Shown piece by piece: positions 55,491 to 63,960 of a stretch of DNA of 64,000 nucleotides (position 1 is the first letter of the stretch; each line of letters opens with the position of its first letter). Made by a program: the position numbers and the translations under genes. Under the pieces are notes generated by a model. It saw nothing but the letters and a program-made list of their open reading frames with translations. It ran no database searches and was not told the origin of the DNA. Origin of the DNA: Arthrobacter sp. 24S4-2 (lineage in GTDB: Bacteria; Actinomycetota; Actinomycetes; Actinomycetales; Micrococcaceae); the NCBI RefSeq assembly GCF_005280255.1, contig NZ_CP040018.1, forward strand, positions 3,410,001-3,474,000. Reading direction: 5' to 3'.

Positions 55491-55531
55491 AACAGGGCGG
55501 CTCCTCCAATAACGGAGGGGCCGCCCTTGTT
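55491..55531. terminator. Bidirectional terminator
   Basis: A GC-rich stem of about 14-17 bp (AACAGGGCGGCTCCTCC with GGAGGGGCCGCCCTTGTT) between the convergent 2-hydroxyacid dehydrogenase and PaiB-like genes. Confidence 0.75.
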
Positions 55532-55546
55532 GTGGACTGCCGGGAT

Positions 55547-56170
55547 CTATTGCCGCCGCGCCCGGACGACATCGGCGGCGCTCTCTGCCTGGCCCCGCGT
55601 AGCAAGTCCTGCCACCACACCGTCGATGTCGGCATCGGGCCGGTTCTGGCTGAGCTTGGCCTTGGCCTCGATCCGGGTGATCACCAGTTCGAGGCCTACG
55701 ATGGCGCGCAGCTGGCCGGAGATGTAGCGCTCCGGTGCATCGTCCACGCTCCATGGGTGATCGAAGCCTGCCTCGTTGACGTCGGTCAGCCGCCTGACCT
55801 GGCCGGCGAGCCAGGCCGGGTCGTCGTGGATCACCAGGTTCCCGTACACGTGGGCCGTGGAGTAGTTCCAGGTGGGCACAACGCGCCCGTGCTCGGCCTT
55901 CGAGGCGTACCAGGACGCCGAGATGTAGGCGTCGGCGCCCTGAATGATCATGAGTGATTCTCCAATCGGAGCTTCGGACCACTGCGGGTTGTTCCGGGCA
56001 ACGTGGGCGTGCAGGGCACCGTGCCCGCCCACCGAGGGATCGAAGACGAACGGCAGCAGCGTGGCGAGAAGGCCCTGCGAGGTCTGGGTGATCAGATTGG
56101 CCGAGCCCGGGCGGGCTAGGAGGTCATGGATGGCGTCCGCTCCGGCTGCGAAGTGGGCTGGGATGTACAT
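55547..56170 (-). CDS. PaiB-family FMN-binding protein
   Basis: A 207-residue protein of the PaiB/FMN-binding split-barrel family. It starts MYIPAHFA and has HGALHAHVARNNPQW and VPTWNYSTAHVYG, the family core that binds FMN or haem-like ligands. The Bacillus PaiB is described as a negative regulator of sporulation and protease genes. It follows the EamA transporter by 28 bases and is likely cotranscribed with it. AGGAAGGAAG lies upstream of the ATG. Confidence 0.92.
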   Translation of the reverse strand: MYIPAHFAAGADAIHDLLARPGSANLITQTSQGLLATLLPFVFDPSVGGHGALHAHVARNNPQWSEAPIGESLMIIQGADAYISASWYASKAEHGRVVPTWNYSTAHVYGNLVIHDDPAWLAGQVRRLTDVNEAGFDHPWSVDDAPERYISGQLRAIVGLELVITRIEAKAKLSQNRPDADIDGVVAGLATRGQAESAADVVRARRQ

Positions 56171-56198
56171 GGGATCTTCCTTCCTTTCCTTTCGATGT

Positions 56199-57122
56199 TC
56201 AGGGATTCCGGCCCGGCAGCGCCGGCCCAGAGGATGACGGCGCCGGCCTGAGCCGGACCCGCACGGCTGCGCCGGCGCAAAGGATGACGGCGAGGCCGCC
56301 CAAGATGGTCATCCAGGTCAGGGCCTCGCCGAGGAGGAGCCCGGCCCAGCAGATACTCAGCACCGGCTGGATGAGCTGGATCTGGCTGACCTTGGACATG
56401 GGGCCGACGGCCAGGCCCCGGTACCAGGCGAAGAAGCCCAGGAACATGCTCACCACGCCCAGGTACGCGAACGCCGCCCACTGGACCGGAGTGGCCGCCG
56501 GCGGCTGCTGGGTTGCGGAGAGCACCGTCAGGACCACCATCAGCGGCGACGCCAGCACCAACGCCCAGGACACGGTCTGCCAGGCGCCGAGCTCGCGGGC
56601 CAGCAGGCCGCCCTCCGCGTAGCCGATGGCTGCGGCCACTACTGCGCCAAGGAGCAGCAGGTCCGCCGAGTGCAGCTGTCCGGATCCACCGGACTGCATG
56701 GAGGCGAAGGCGATGGCCGCCAGCGCGCCCACGCCGGTGATAAGCCAGAATGCCACGGGTGGACGCTCGCGCGCCCGAAGAACAGCGGCCATTGCCGTCG
56801 CTGCCGGAAGCAGGGCGATGACGACGGCGCCGTGGCTGGCTGGCGTGGTGGTCAGCGCGAAGGAACTTAGCAAGGGAAACCCGATGACGACGCCGCCCGC
56901 AACCACCGCGAGCCGGGCCCACTGCACACCGGAGGGGAAGCGCTGACGTGTGAGCGTAAGGGCAAAGGCCGCCAGGACCGCGGCCACCACTGCCCTGCCG
57001 GACCCGATAAACAACGGGGAGAGCCCCGCGACGGCCACCTTGGTGAAGGGAACCGTGAACGAGAAGGCCGCTACTCCGAGGAGGCCCCACCACAGTCCGG
57101 AACGCTCACGGGACAGTACCAC
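56199..57122 (-). CDS. EamA/DMT-family transporter
   Basis: A 307-residue drug/metabolite exporter with ten predicted helices arranged as two EamA repeats (WWGLLGVAAFSFTVP in the first, AAFAYLGVVSMFLGFFAWYRG in the second). The GTG at 57122 is preferred over the ATG at 57161, because the latter would overlap the divergent mocR start and leave no promoter. Adjacent MocR-type regulators often control such exporters in response to an amino acid or vitamin B6 compound. Confidence 0.88.
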   Translation of the reverse strand: MVLSRERSGLWWGLLGVAAFSFTVPFTKVAVAGLSPLFIGSGRAVVAAVLAAFALTLTRQRFPSGVQWARLAVVAGGVVIGFPLLSSFALTTTPASHGAVVIALLPAATAMAAVLRARERPPVAFWLITGVGALAAIAFASMQSGGSGQLHSADLLLLGAVVAAAIGYAEGGLLARELGAWQTVSWALVLASPLMVVLTVLSATQQPPAATPVQWAAFAYLGVVSMFLGFFAWYRGLAVGPMSKVSQIQLIQPVLSICWAGLLLGEALTWMTILGGLAVILCAGAAVRVRLRPAPSSSGPALPGRNP

Positions 57123-57136
57123 TGGGCGAATTAGCG

Positions 57137-57150
57137 TAGTAGCGCTACTA
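57137..57150. promoter_or_regulatory. Perfect palindrome between mocR-like and eamA genes
   Basis: TAGTAGCGCTACTA is a 14-bp perfect palindrome 10 bases upstream of the regulator start and 15 bases upstream of the exporter start. It overlaps the TACTAT -10-like box of the regulator. It is the obvious operator for the MocR protein. Confidence 0.65.
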
Positions 57151-57159
57151 TTGTCTCTC

Positions 57160-58575
57160 ATGAACAACGATAGCAGCTCTCGAATTGCAGCGCGACTGCG
57201 GGAGTGGATCACCAAAGCGGCACCAGGATCCCGGCTGCCGTCTACGCGGTCGCTCGTGGCCGACTACCAGGCCAGTCCGGTGACCGTGCAAAAAGCGCTG
57301 CAGGCACTGACTGCGCAGGGCCTGATCGAAAGCCGGCCCGGAGTCGGGACTTTCGTGCGGGCCGTCCGGACGGCGCGTCCCTCAGACTACGGCTGGCAGA
57401 CAGCGGCGCTGCGGTCACCGCTGGCGCAGCTTCCGTCATCCTCCACCACCATGCGCGATGTGGCGAACGACGCCATCGCCTTCCACTCCGGCTACCCGGA
57501 CCGCGAACTCCTGCCTGAAAGGCTGGTGCGTGCCGCCCTTACCCGGGCCGCCCGGGGCAATGCAGCGTTATCCCGTCCCCCGGCAGCGGGCCTGCCGGAA
57601 CTGCAGTCGTGGTTCGCCCACGAACTCGGCGCCTCGACGCCGGCCGGAACCACACCGCCGAACCCGAGCGACGTCGTCGTACTGCCCGGGAGCCAAAGCG
57701 GTCTCAGCTCCATCTTCAGCGCCCTCGCCGGCCGCGGACAGCCATTGTTGATGGAGTCACCAACCTACTGGGGCGCCATCCTGGCGGCGGCGCAGGCAGG
57801 CGTCCGCGTTGTCCCGGTGCCCAGCGGACCGGACGGTCCGGACCCGGCGGAACTGGCCCGGGCTTTTGACGAAACCGGCGCGCGCCTGTTTTACGCCCAG
57901 CCGAACTACGCGAATCCCACCGGTGCGCAGTGGGCCGCCGGACGGGGTGAACAGGTCCTGGATGTGGTGCGCGGAAAAGGCGCATTCCTGGTGGAGGACG
58001 ACTGGGCGCACGACTTCGGCATCACCACCAGCCCAGTTCCGGTCGCCTCCCGCGACGACTCCGGCCACGTTGTCTACCTCCGCTCCCTGACCAAGAGCGT
58101 GTCCCCGGCCATCCGCATCGCCGCCGTGATCGCGCGCGGCCCGGCACGTGAGCGCATCCTCGCGGACCGGGCAGCCGAGTCAATGTATGTCAGTGGCCTG
58201 CTCCAGGCCGCAGCGCTCGACGTCGTGACGCAGCCCGGGTGGCAGACGCACCTGCGCAGCCTCCGGCACCAGTTGCAGTCGCGCCGCGACCTGCTGGTCA
58301 CCAGCATGCGCGAGCACGCCCCGCAGGCGCACATCGAGCAGGTCCCCAAGGGAGGGCTGAACCTCTGGGCCCGCCTGCCCGACGGCACGGACCTTGAACG
58401 GCTGGCCAGCGACTGCGAAAGCGCCGGCGTGATCATCGCCGCCGGGCGGGAGTGGTTCCCGGCCGAGCCTGCCGGCGCCTTCATCCGCCTCAACTACTCC
58501 GGGTCCAACCCCGGAGCCTTTCCGGAAGGTGCGCGGATCATCGGCCAGGCGCTGGAGCGCATCACTTCCTCCTAG
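57160..58575 (+). CDS. MocR/PdxR-type regulator (GntR HTH fused to aminotransferase domain)
   Basis: A 471-residue fusion: residues about 1-70 form a GntR winged helix (SRLPSTRSLVADYQASPVTVQKALQALTAQ), the rest a class I aminotransferase fold with the PLP Lys in SLTKSVSPAIRIA and substrate Asp/Tyr in FYAQPNYANPTG. Such proteins sense PLP or an amino acid and control an adjacent gene. ATG at 57160 shares its CATG with the alternative start of the divergent gene. Confidence 0.93.
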   Translation: MNNDSSSRIAARLREWITKAAPGSRLPSTRSLVADYQASPVTVQKALQALTAQGLIESRPGVGTFVRAVRTARPSDYGWQTAALRSPLAQLPSSSTTMRDVANDAIAFHSGYPDRELLPERLVRAALTRAARGNAALSRPPAAGLPELQSWFAHELGASTPAGTTPPNPSDVVVLPGSQSGLSSIFSALAGRGQPLLMESPTYWGAILAAAQAGVRVVPVPSGPDGPDPAELARAFDETGARLFYAQPNYANPTGAQWAAGRGEQVLDVVRGKGAFLVEDDWAHDFGITTSPVPVASRDDSGHVVYLRSLTKSVSPAIRIAAVIARGPARERILADRAAESMYVSGLLQAAALDVVTQPGWQTHLRSLRHQLQSRRDLLVTSMREHAPQAHIEQVPKGGLNLWARLPDGTDLERLASDCESAGVIIAAGREWFPAEPAGAFIRLNYSGSNPGAFPEGARIIGQALERITSS

Positions 58576-58596
58576 AGGTCAGGAAAGCACGCAAAA

Positions 58597-58630
58597 GCCG
58601 TGGCTCCGTCCGAACGGACGGAGCCACGGC
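58597..58630. terminator. Bidirectional terminator
   Basis: A perfect 15-bp stem (GCCGTGGCTCCGTCC with its complement) and GAAC loop, between the convergent mocR-like and MHS transporter genes. Confidence 0.85.
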
Positions 58631-58668
58631 CTCGATTTGGGGTGCAGTTCCGGTGCTGCGGGTGGGTG

Positions 58669-60017
58669 CTAGCTGGCGTCCTCGGTGAGGACGAGGTCGC
58701 GGCCATTGGTCTCCGGCGTAAAGAACGTCGTGGCGAAGGAGATCAGCGCGAGCACCAGCGAATAGATGGCGGGCACCAGCCAGGAGTGATTCGTGGCAGC
58801 CAGCAGGGCCACACCGATCATCGGCGCAAATCCGCCGGCAAGAACGGCTGAGAGTTCCCGGCTCAGGGCCACGCCGGTGAAACGGTGCTGCGAACCGAAC
58901 AGCTCCGGGAGAAGTGCGCACTGCGGCCCGAGCATGGATTGGACGCCCAGGGCGATGCCAACCACCATGACAGCCCACACCAGGGTGACGTTGCCCAACG
59001 TGATCAGGTAGAAGGCCGGAAGGGCGATGATCGCCTGGAAGAGGGCCCCGTACCGGTACACCGGAACACGCCCAAACCGGTCAGACAGGGCCCCGAAGAC
59101 CACCACCATGACGGCGGCGCAGGCAGCTGCGATCAGGAGCCCGGTGGAACCGATGAATTTGTCGCCGGGGAACACGCCGGCCGGCATGCTGATGAAGGAG
59201 ACCAGGAGCGCCGAGTAGATGGACGAGTTTCCGTTTTCGCCCATGCGCAGGCCGATGCCGACGAGCACGTTCTTCTTGGAATGCTTCCAGATCTGGCCAA
59301 CGGGGTTCTTGACCACGGCCTTGTGCTTTTCCAGCTCCTGGAAGACCGGTGTTTCTTTCAGCCTGAGCCGGATAAACACCGCGACGGCAATCAGGATGAA
59401 GCTTGCCAGGAACGGCACACGCCACAGCCATCCCTGGAGAACTGATTTGTCGGCGAGTGCCATCAGCGCGAAAGTGCCGGCACCAAGCAGGGTTCCCAGC
59501 TGGATTCCCACAAACGGCAGCGCGGCAAAGAACCCACGACGGCGGCGCGGAGCCACTTCGGAAATGAGCGTCGTTGCGCCTGCCTGCTCTGCGCCGGCCC
59601 CAAGCCCCTGGACTATGCGGAACACAACCAGGAGCACTGCACCCAGCATTCCGGCCTGCTCAAACGTTGGCAGCAGGCCGATGGCGAAGCTAGCCATACC
59701 CATCATGCCGATCGTGAGCAGGAGGACCATTTTCCGGCCGAAGCGGTCGCCGATGTAGCCGAAGACGACTCCGCCAAAGGGCGGGCCGCAAAGCCGACGC
59801 CGAACGTGGCGAGAGACGCGATGACGGCGCCGGTTTCCCCCAGCGGGGAGAAGAACAGCGGCCCGAAGATGAGGGCCGAGGCCAGCCCGTAGATGTAGAA
59901 ATCGTAGTACTCCAGAGCGGAGCCTACGGAGCTGGCAAGAAGTGCCCTCCGCAGTTGTTCCGGTTCGACGACAGTGCCGTCCACATCGGCAATCGGTGAT
60001 TTAGTACGAGTTGTCAC
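58669..60017 (-). pseudogene. Frameshifted MHS-family (MFS) transporter
   Basis: The N-terminal frame starts with GTG at 60017 (GGGAG upstream) and reads SALEYYDFYIYGLASALIFG, the metabolite:H+ symporter signature, up to GFAARP. From about 59785 the sense continues in another frame as FGGVVFGYIGDRFGRKMVLLL, the conserved MFS motif, then through to the C-terminus at 58669. One base is missing near 59776-59785, where GGG and AAA runs occur. Restored length is about 449 residues with 12 helices. Relatives carry organic acids, betaine or shikimate. As given the gene is broken, or the base is an error. Confidence 0.85.
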
Positions 60018-60095
60018 TAGCACTCCCTTGAGAACACTCCAGACCCCCGTTGGTCTGGTGGGATAGCGCAACACCGGTGGTGTCGATCACTATAT

Positions 60096-60121
60096 TGAAC
60101 AGAGTACAGCACCCTGAACAG
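60096..60121. promoter_or_regulatory. Two TGAACAG repeats at the MHS promoter
   Basis: TGAACAG at 60096-60102 and 60115-60121, 19 bases apart, lie next to a TATAGT -10-like box (minus strand, 60089-60094). The same heptamer forms the palindrome upstream of iclR, so the neighbouring IclR protein probably binds here. Confidence 0.55.
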
Positions 60122-60196
60122 ATAGCCAATGATGAAATCCGTTTTATTTTCCCGGGGGTTTAGCGCTTGCCTTATGCGCCCCTCCAGGGGGCTGTG

Positions 60197-60994
60197 CTAG
60201 CCCATGGGATTGCCCAGGGACCGGGCCAGCTCCTTGAGTTCCTTCACCATCATGGCGCCCTGCTCGTCGGAGTAGGTGGCCTTCAGTGCCGTGACGGAAA
60301 GCCCCAGGCTGGGGCCATGGGCTCCCCTGGTGGGCACGGAGACGGCCAGGCAGACCACGCCCGTGGTTGACTCTTCGTCCTCGAAGGCAAATCCCCGCTC
60401 GCGGATCACAGGCAGCTGCTCCTTAAACTCGGCTCCCGTTCGCAGCGACTTCGGAGTCAGCACGGGAAGCTCCGCGTCATCCGGGAACATCTCCTCGATG
60501 TCATGGTCGTGAAGCCGGGCAATGAGCGCCTTCCCGACAGCACACAGTGACACCGGCATCTTGTCGCCGATATTGGAGGTCAGGCGGACCGCCGGGTGGC
60601 CCTCGTACCGGGCCAGATAGATGACATTCGTACCGTCGAGCATGGCGATGCGAACGGTTTCGCCGGAGAGAGTGGGGGCCTGTTCACAGAAGCGGTAGAA
60701 CTCCTGGACCTCGTCCAGCCGGCTGAGGTACGCCGCGCCGAGCTCCACGAGCTTGCGGCCGAGCGTAAAGTCCGCCCCCTGGCGGTTGATCAGCCGGGCC
60801 TCCTCGAGAGCGAGGAGCAGGTTGGAGGTAGATGACTTGGGAATCCCCAGCTCCCTGGCGAGGTCGCTGAGAGTGAGGCGTCCCGTCGCGGAGGCAGCCA
60901 AAGCCTCCAGCACGGCGGCGGCACGCGTCACGGCCGGCGCCGGAGACGCACTCCCCAGTCCATCAGAGGTGCGGGGAGCTCGGGAATCGGCCAT
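60197..60994 (-). CDS. IclR-family transcriptional regulator
   Basis: A 265-residue regulator with N-terminal winged helix (RLTLSDLARELGIPKSSTSNLLLAL) and C-terminal GAF-like ligand domain (GDKMPVSLCAVGKALIA). AAGGAG is four bases before the ATG at 60994; an upstream extension overlaps the operator palindrome. It lies just behind the MHS transporter gene region on the same strand and likely responds to the transported acid. Confidence 0.9.
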   Translation of the reverse strand: MADSRAPRTSDGLGSASPAPAVTRAAAVLEALAASATGRLTLSDLARELGIPKSSTSNLLLALEEARLINRQGADFTLGRKLVELGAAYLSRLDEVQEFYRFCEQAPTLSGETVRIAMLDGTNVIYLARYEGHPAVRLTSNIGDKMPVSLCAVGKALIARLHDHDIEEMFPDDAELPVLTPKSLRTGAEFKEQLPVIRERGFAFEDEESTTGVVCLAVSVPTRGAHGPSLGLSVTALKATYSDEQGAMMVKELKELARSLGNPMG

Positions 60995-61044
60995 GATTCT
61001 CCTTAAAGGGTCAGGCGCGTCCGTTACGGCGCCATTCGAGAACG

Positions 61045-61062
61045 TGTTCAATCAGCTGAACA
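61045..61062. promoter_or_regulatory. IclR-type palindrome upstream of iclR
   Basis: TGTTCA-ATCAGC-TGAACA has perfect 6-bp arms and a 6-base spacer, 50 bases upstream of the iclR start. Confidence 0.65.
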
Positions 61063-61218
61063 GTAACCATCATAATGTGTGGACATCCATTTTGTTCCCC
61101 CTGCGCCTTATGGCCCGGGCGTGCGAAACCCGCCGTACGGGACGTCAACCATGAAAGGCGCGACCTTCACAGCCCAAGCTGTTTCACATTTCGAAAAATT
61201 CACTGTATATTCAACTTC

Positions 61219-61263
61219 AAGCCTTCCACCGCGGCATCCCCCAATAGCCGCGGTGGAAGGCTT
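61219..61263. terminator. Strong hairpin, probable terminator
   Basis: A perfect 16-bp stem (AAGCCTTCCACCGCGG with its complement) and 13-base loop. On the plus strand TTTT follows; on the minus strand it stands 34 bases after the stop of the small gene at 61297-61587, whose transcript it probably ends. Confidence 0.7.
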
Positions 61264-61296
61264 TTCCAATTCCCCGGCGGTTCCGGGGGCCGGGCG

Positions 61297-61587
61297 TCAG
61301 GCAGCGTCGGCTACGGACTCCCGCAGCCGCCAGCCGCCGCCGAGCCCGTCGCGGACCAGTTCCATGGTGGTTAGCGCTGAATTCGCATTCCTCCCGAGCC
61401 GCACCTGGACCTGCCAGACCTCGATATCCACCCTGCCCAGGCCCTTGGGCATCCTGCGTTCGGCCTCCCACCAGCTGATGCGCTCAAACCAGCGGACCGG
61501 CTCCGCGCCGATGGTCCATTCGCGGCCACCGCGGGTGACCGCAAGTGGACGGCCATCCGGTGCCATCCTCATCATGACGTGTTCCAT
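61297..61587 (-). CDS. Small conserved actinobacterial protein
   Basis: A 96-residue protein with a Trp/Arg-rich centre (REWTIGAEPVRWFERISWWE) resembling the DUF6504 family, as far as I recall it. No function is known. TAGTGT lies six bases before the ATG, indicating a leaderless mRNA. It has no neighbours in operon; tRNA-Val is about 100 bases upstream on the same strand. Confidence 0.7.
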   Translation of the reverse strand: MEHVMMRMAPDGRPLAVTRGGREWTIGAEPVRWFERISWWEAERRMPKGLGRVDIEVWQVQVRLGRNANSALTTMELVRDGLGGGWRLRESVADAA

Positions 61588-61692
61588 GCCGCAACACTAT
61601 GGACAGGGTCCGACAATTTTGCCCCTGGCCGCAAACACTAAAAAACCCCGCCCTTGCTGACCTTTCGGACTGCAATGACGGGGTTTCGCTGG

Positions 61693-61765
61693 TGGGTCCT
61701 ACCGGGATCGAACCGATGACATCCACGGTGTAAACGTGGCGCTCTACCAGCTGAGCTAAAGACCC
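61693..61765 (-). tRNA. tRNA-Val(TAC)
   Basis: Minus strand: acceptor GGGTCTT with AGGACCC, D arm GCTC-GAGC, anticodon stem CCACG/CGTGG around TTTACAC (anticodon TAC), T arm ATCGG-TTCGATC-CCGGT. CCA is not encoded. Confidence 0.95.
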
Positions 61766-61874
61766 AAACCGTGACTTCAGCGCCTCAGCGCTTCAACCAA
61801 CGAACAGCAACTGTACCGGATAAATCCCGCAAAACGCCAATCGGGGCCGACGCCAGGCTGCCGTGAGGCGCACA

Positions 61875-62795
61875 TCACAGATCCGGCAGCTCGGCGGCAA
61901 GCCAGGCAAGTGATTCGCTGACACCGGCCTCCAGCTTGATCGTGGCCAGGTCATCACCCCGCGTGGCCCCCCGGTTGATGATCACTACCGGCTTCTCCTG
62001 CTTGGCCGCATGCCGGACGAAGCGAAGTCCACTCATGACAGTCAGTGAGGATCCGGCAACAACCAGTGCGCCCGCCTCATCAACCATGGCGTAGGAACGC
62101 TCGACCCGGTCCCTGGGAACATTTTCGCCGAAGTAGACAAAGTCGGGCTTGAGGGTGCCGCCGCAGGCCGGGCAGTGCGCGACGACGAAATCACGGATGA
62201 GATCCGCATCCTCAACGGTGGCGTCGGCGTCGGGCGCCATTTCCACGAGGCCGCCCGCAAGTGCCCGTTCCAGGAATCCGGGGTTGAGTTCTTCCAGGAC
62301 GCCTGCCAGCAGGGTCCTGCTGTAACGCCGCGCGCAGTCAAGGCAGGCAACCCGGTCAAACCGCCCGTGCAGGTCCACCACATTGACGCTGCCGGCATCC
62401 TCGTGGAGACGGTCGACGTTTTGGGTGATGAGGCCGGTCAGGAGTCCGCGGTGCTCCAACCGGGCGGCCGCAGCGTGCCCGCCATTGGGGTCGGCGCGCC
62501 GAAGGTGGGACCAGCCAATATGGTTTCGTGCCCAGTACCTCTGCCGGTTGTCCGGGTGGCCGAGGAACTCCTGATAGGTCATGGGTGCCCTGGGCGCAGC
62601 ACCAGGTCCGCGGTAGTCCGGGATACCCGAGTCAGTACTTAGTCCGGCTCCGGTGAGGAGGGCGAAGCGGATGCCGGCCAGGGTGTCGCGGATGCCCCGG
62701 AGTACACCGAGTTCGTCCGCGGATGGAGGGGCGGCGCCTACCGGCGGCAGGCTGGCGAACCCAGTCATGCCCACGCCAGGACGCCGCTCCCGCAT
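61875..62795 (-). CDS. Sir2-family NAD-dependent protein deacetylase
   Basis: A 306-residue sirtuin. NAD-binding GAGLSTDSGIPDYRG, TQNVDRLH and the catalytic His in DLHGRFD are present, with zinc cysteines CLDC and CPAC. It resembles the larger class II-type bacterial sirtuins and not CobB. GGGAG within the end of the peroxiredoxin gene stands eight bases before the ATG, so the two are coupled. Confidence 0.93.
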   Translation of the reverse strand: MRERRPGVGMTGFASLPPVGAAPPSADELGVLRGIRDTLAGIRFALLTGAGLSTDSGIPDYRGPGAAPRAPMTYQEFLGHPDNRQRYWARNHIGWSHLRRADPNGGHAAAARLEHRGLLTGLITQNVDRLHEDAGSVNVVDLHGRFDRVACLDCARRYSRTLLAGVLEELNPGFLERALAGGLVEMAPDADATVEDADLIRDFVVAHCPACGGTLKPDFVYFGENVPRDRVERSYAMVDEAGALVVAGSSLTVMSGLRFVRHAAKQEKPVVIINRGATRGDDLATIKLEAGVSESLAWLAAELPDL

Positions 62796-62799
62796 CGCG

Positions 62800-63303
62800 T
62801 CAGCTCCCGGCGAGCCCCGCCAGGGCGGTGCGGTATCCGGCCAGGTCCCGGGCCTGCCCCCGCGGATTCACCACGACGTAACGGATGATGCCGTCCGCAT
62901 CGATGATGAAGGTTCCACGCTGCGCCATGCCACTGTCCGGATCGAAGACCCCGTAGAGGGAGGCTGCCCCGCCGTGCGGCCAGAAGTCGGCCAGCAGGTC
63001 GAAGCCGTAGCCCTCTTTTTCAGCGTAGGCACGCAGGGTGAATTTGCTGTCCACGGAAACCGCGAGAACGGTCGCATTCGAGTCTGCGAATAGCGACAAA
63101 TTGTCGCGGACCTCACACAATTCGCCTGTGCAGATTCCCGAGAAGGCAAACGGATAGAAGATTACGACGACGTTGCGTCCGCGAAGGTCCGACAACCGGA
63201 CAGGTTCGCCGAACTGATTGACGAGTTCAAAGTCGGGTGCGGTGTCGCCTATTTCCGGAAGAACGCCGACCGCCGTGGCAGCCTGTACCGGCGGAGGCGT
63301 CAC
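62800..63303 (-). CDS. AhpE/Bcp-type peroxiredoxin
   Basis: A 167-residue thiol peroxidase. The active site FYPFAFSGICTGELC has the peroxidatic Cys58 of AhpE-like proteins plus a second Cys63 five residues on, as in Bcp/PrxQ, so an internal disulfide is possible. DFWPHGG and YGVFDPDSG are AhpE-like. It overlaps the DUF3052 stop by four bases (GTGA), and is followed by the sirtuin gene. Confidence 0.93.
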   Translation of the reverse strand: MTPPPVQAATAVGVLPEIGDTAPDFELVNQFGEPVRLSDLRGRNVVVIFYPFAFSGICTGELCEVRDNLSLFADSNATVLAVSVDSKFTLRAYAEKEGYGFDLLADFWPHGGAASLYGVFDPDSGMAQRGTFIIDADGIIRYVVVNPRGQARDLAGYRTALAGLAGS

Positions 63304-63719
63304 TTGTTCTTCCTGGTGACCAGGCGCGTGGCGCTCCAGTCCTTGGACACACCCGGTGACGTAGTGAGGTGGAGCCCCGCTGTGGGTGCGGCTTCCTGGA
63401 TCTCTGCCGGGGACACGTAACCGGTCCGCCCCGACTTCGGCGTCAGCACCCAGACCACGCCGTTCTCACTCAGGGTGGTCAGTGAATCCATGAGCGTGTC
63501 CACCAGGTCCCCGTCGCCGTCGCGCCACCAGAATATGACGGCGTCGACTACGTCGTGGTCGTCTTCATCAAGGAGTTCCGAGCCCGTGAGGTCTTCAATA
63601 TCGTCACGTAAGTCGAAGTCGACGTCGTCGTCGTAACCGAACTCCTGAATCAGATCCCCGTTCTTGAAACCCAATTTTTCCGCCACATTTACCGAAGTGG
63701 CGGCGTCGGCCTCGCTCAC
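63300..63719 (-). CDS. DUF3052 family protein
   Basis: A 139-residue actinobacterial protein: NVAEKLGFKNGDLIQEFGYDD, an acidic middle (DEDDHDVVDAVIFWWRDGDG) and WVLTPKSGRTGYV. In many actinobacteria the family gene lies next to aceE (pyruvate dehydrogenase E1). The GTG at 63719 has GGAGG five bases upstream. It heads the operon with the peroxiredoxin and sirtuin genes. Confidence 0.9.
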   Translation of the reverse strand: MSEADAATSVNVAEKLGFKNGDLIQEFGYDDDVDFDLRDDIEDLTGSELLDEDDHDVVDAVIFWWRDGDGDLVDTLMDSLTTLSENGVVWVLTPKSGRTGYVSPAEIQEAAPTAGLHLTTSPGVSKDWSATRLVTRKNK

Positions 63720-63960
63720 GTGTTCCTCCAATGCTTAGTCATTTTCACAAATCTAGTGATTTCCATTACTACAAGCCAACACCCTTTGTGCCTGCTCTTC
63801 AAGCTGTTGCCCCCGCGATCCCACTTATTCTGCGTCACACCGGGTCCTGACGTACCTCCGACAAGGCGGCCTTCCGTCACACAACCAGTATGACGTCAAA
63901 TACGACGGGGGCGTCAGGCAGCGGCTACGCATCGGATAGCTCTCACAGCTAGAGTGGCTG
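63720..63960. promoter_or_regulatory. Divergent region upstream of DUF3052 gene
   Basis: A/T-rich around 63725-63765, where a minus-strand promoter is expected; TAGAGT at 63950-63955 lies five bases before a possible plus-strand ATG at 63961. No palindrome stands out. Confidence 0.35.

Larger units (their letters stand above)
60995..61296. other. 302-base non-coding gap
   Basis: It holds the IclR palindrome (61045-61062) and a strong hairpin at its right end. Short frames in it lack ribosome sites and I support none. Confidence 0.5.

Noticed and set aside
56950..57159. N-terminal extension of the MocR frame to 56950
   Set aside because: It would overlap the eamA coding region and the palindromic promoter; the winged-helix domain begins right after the ATG at 57160.
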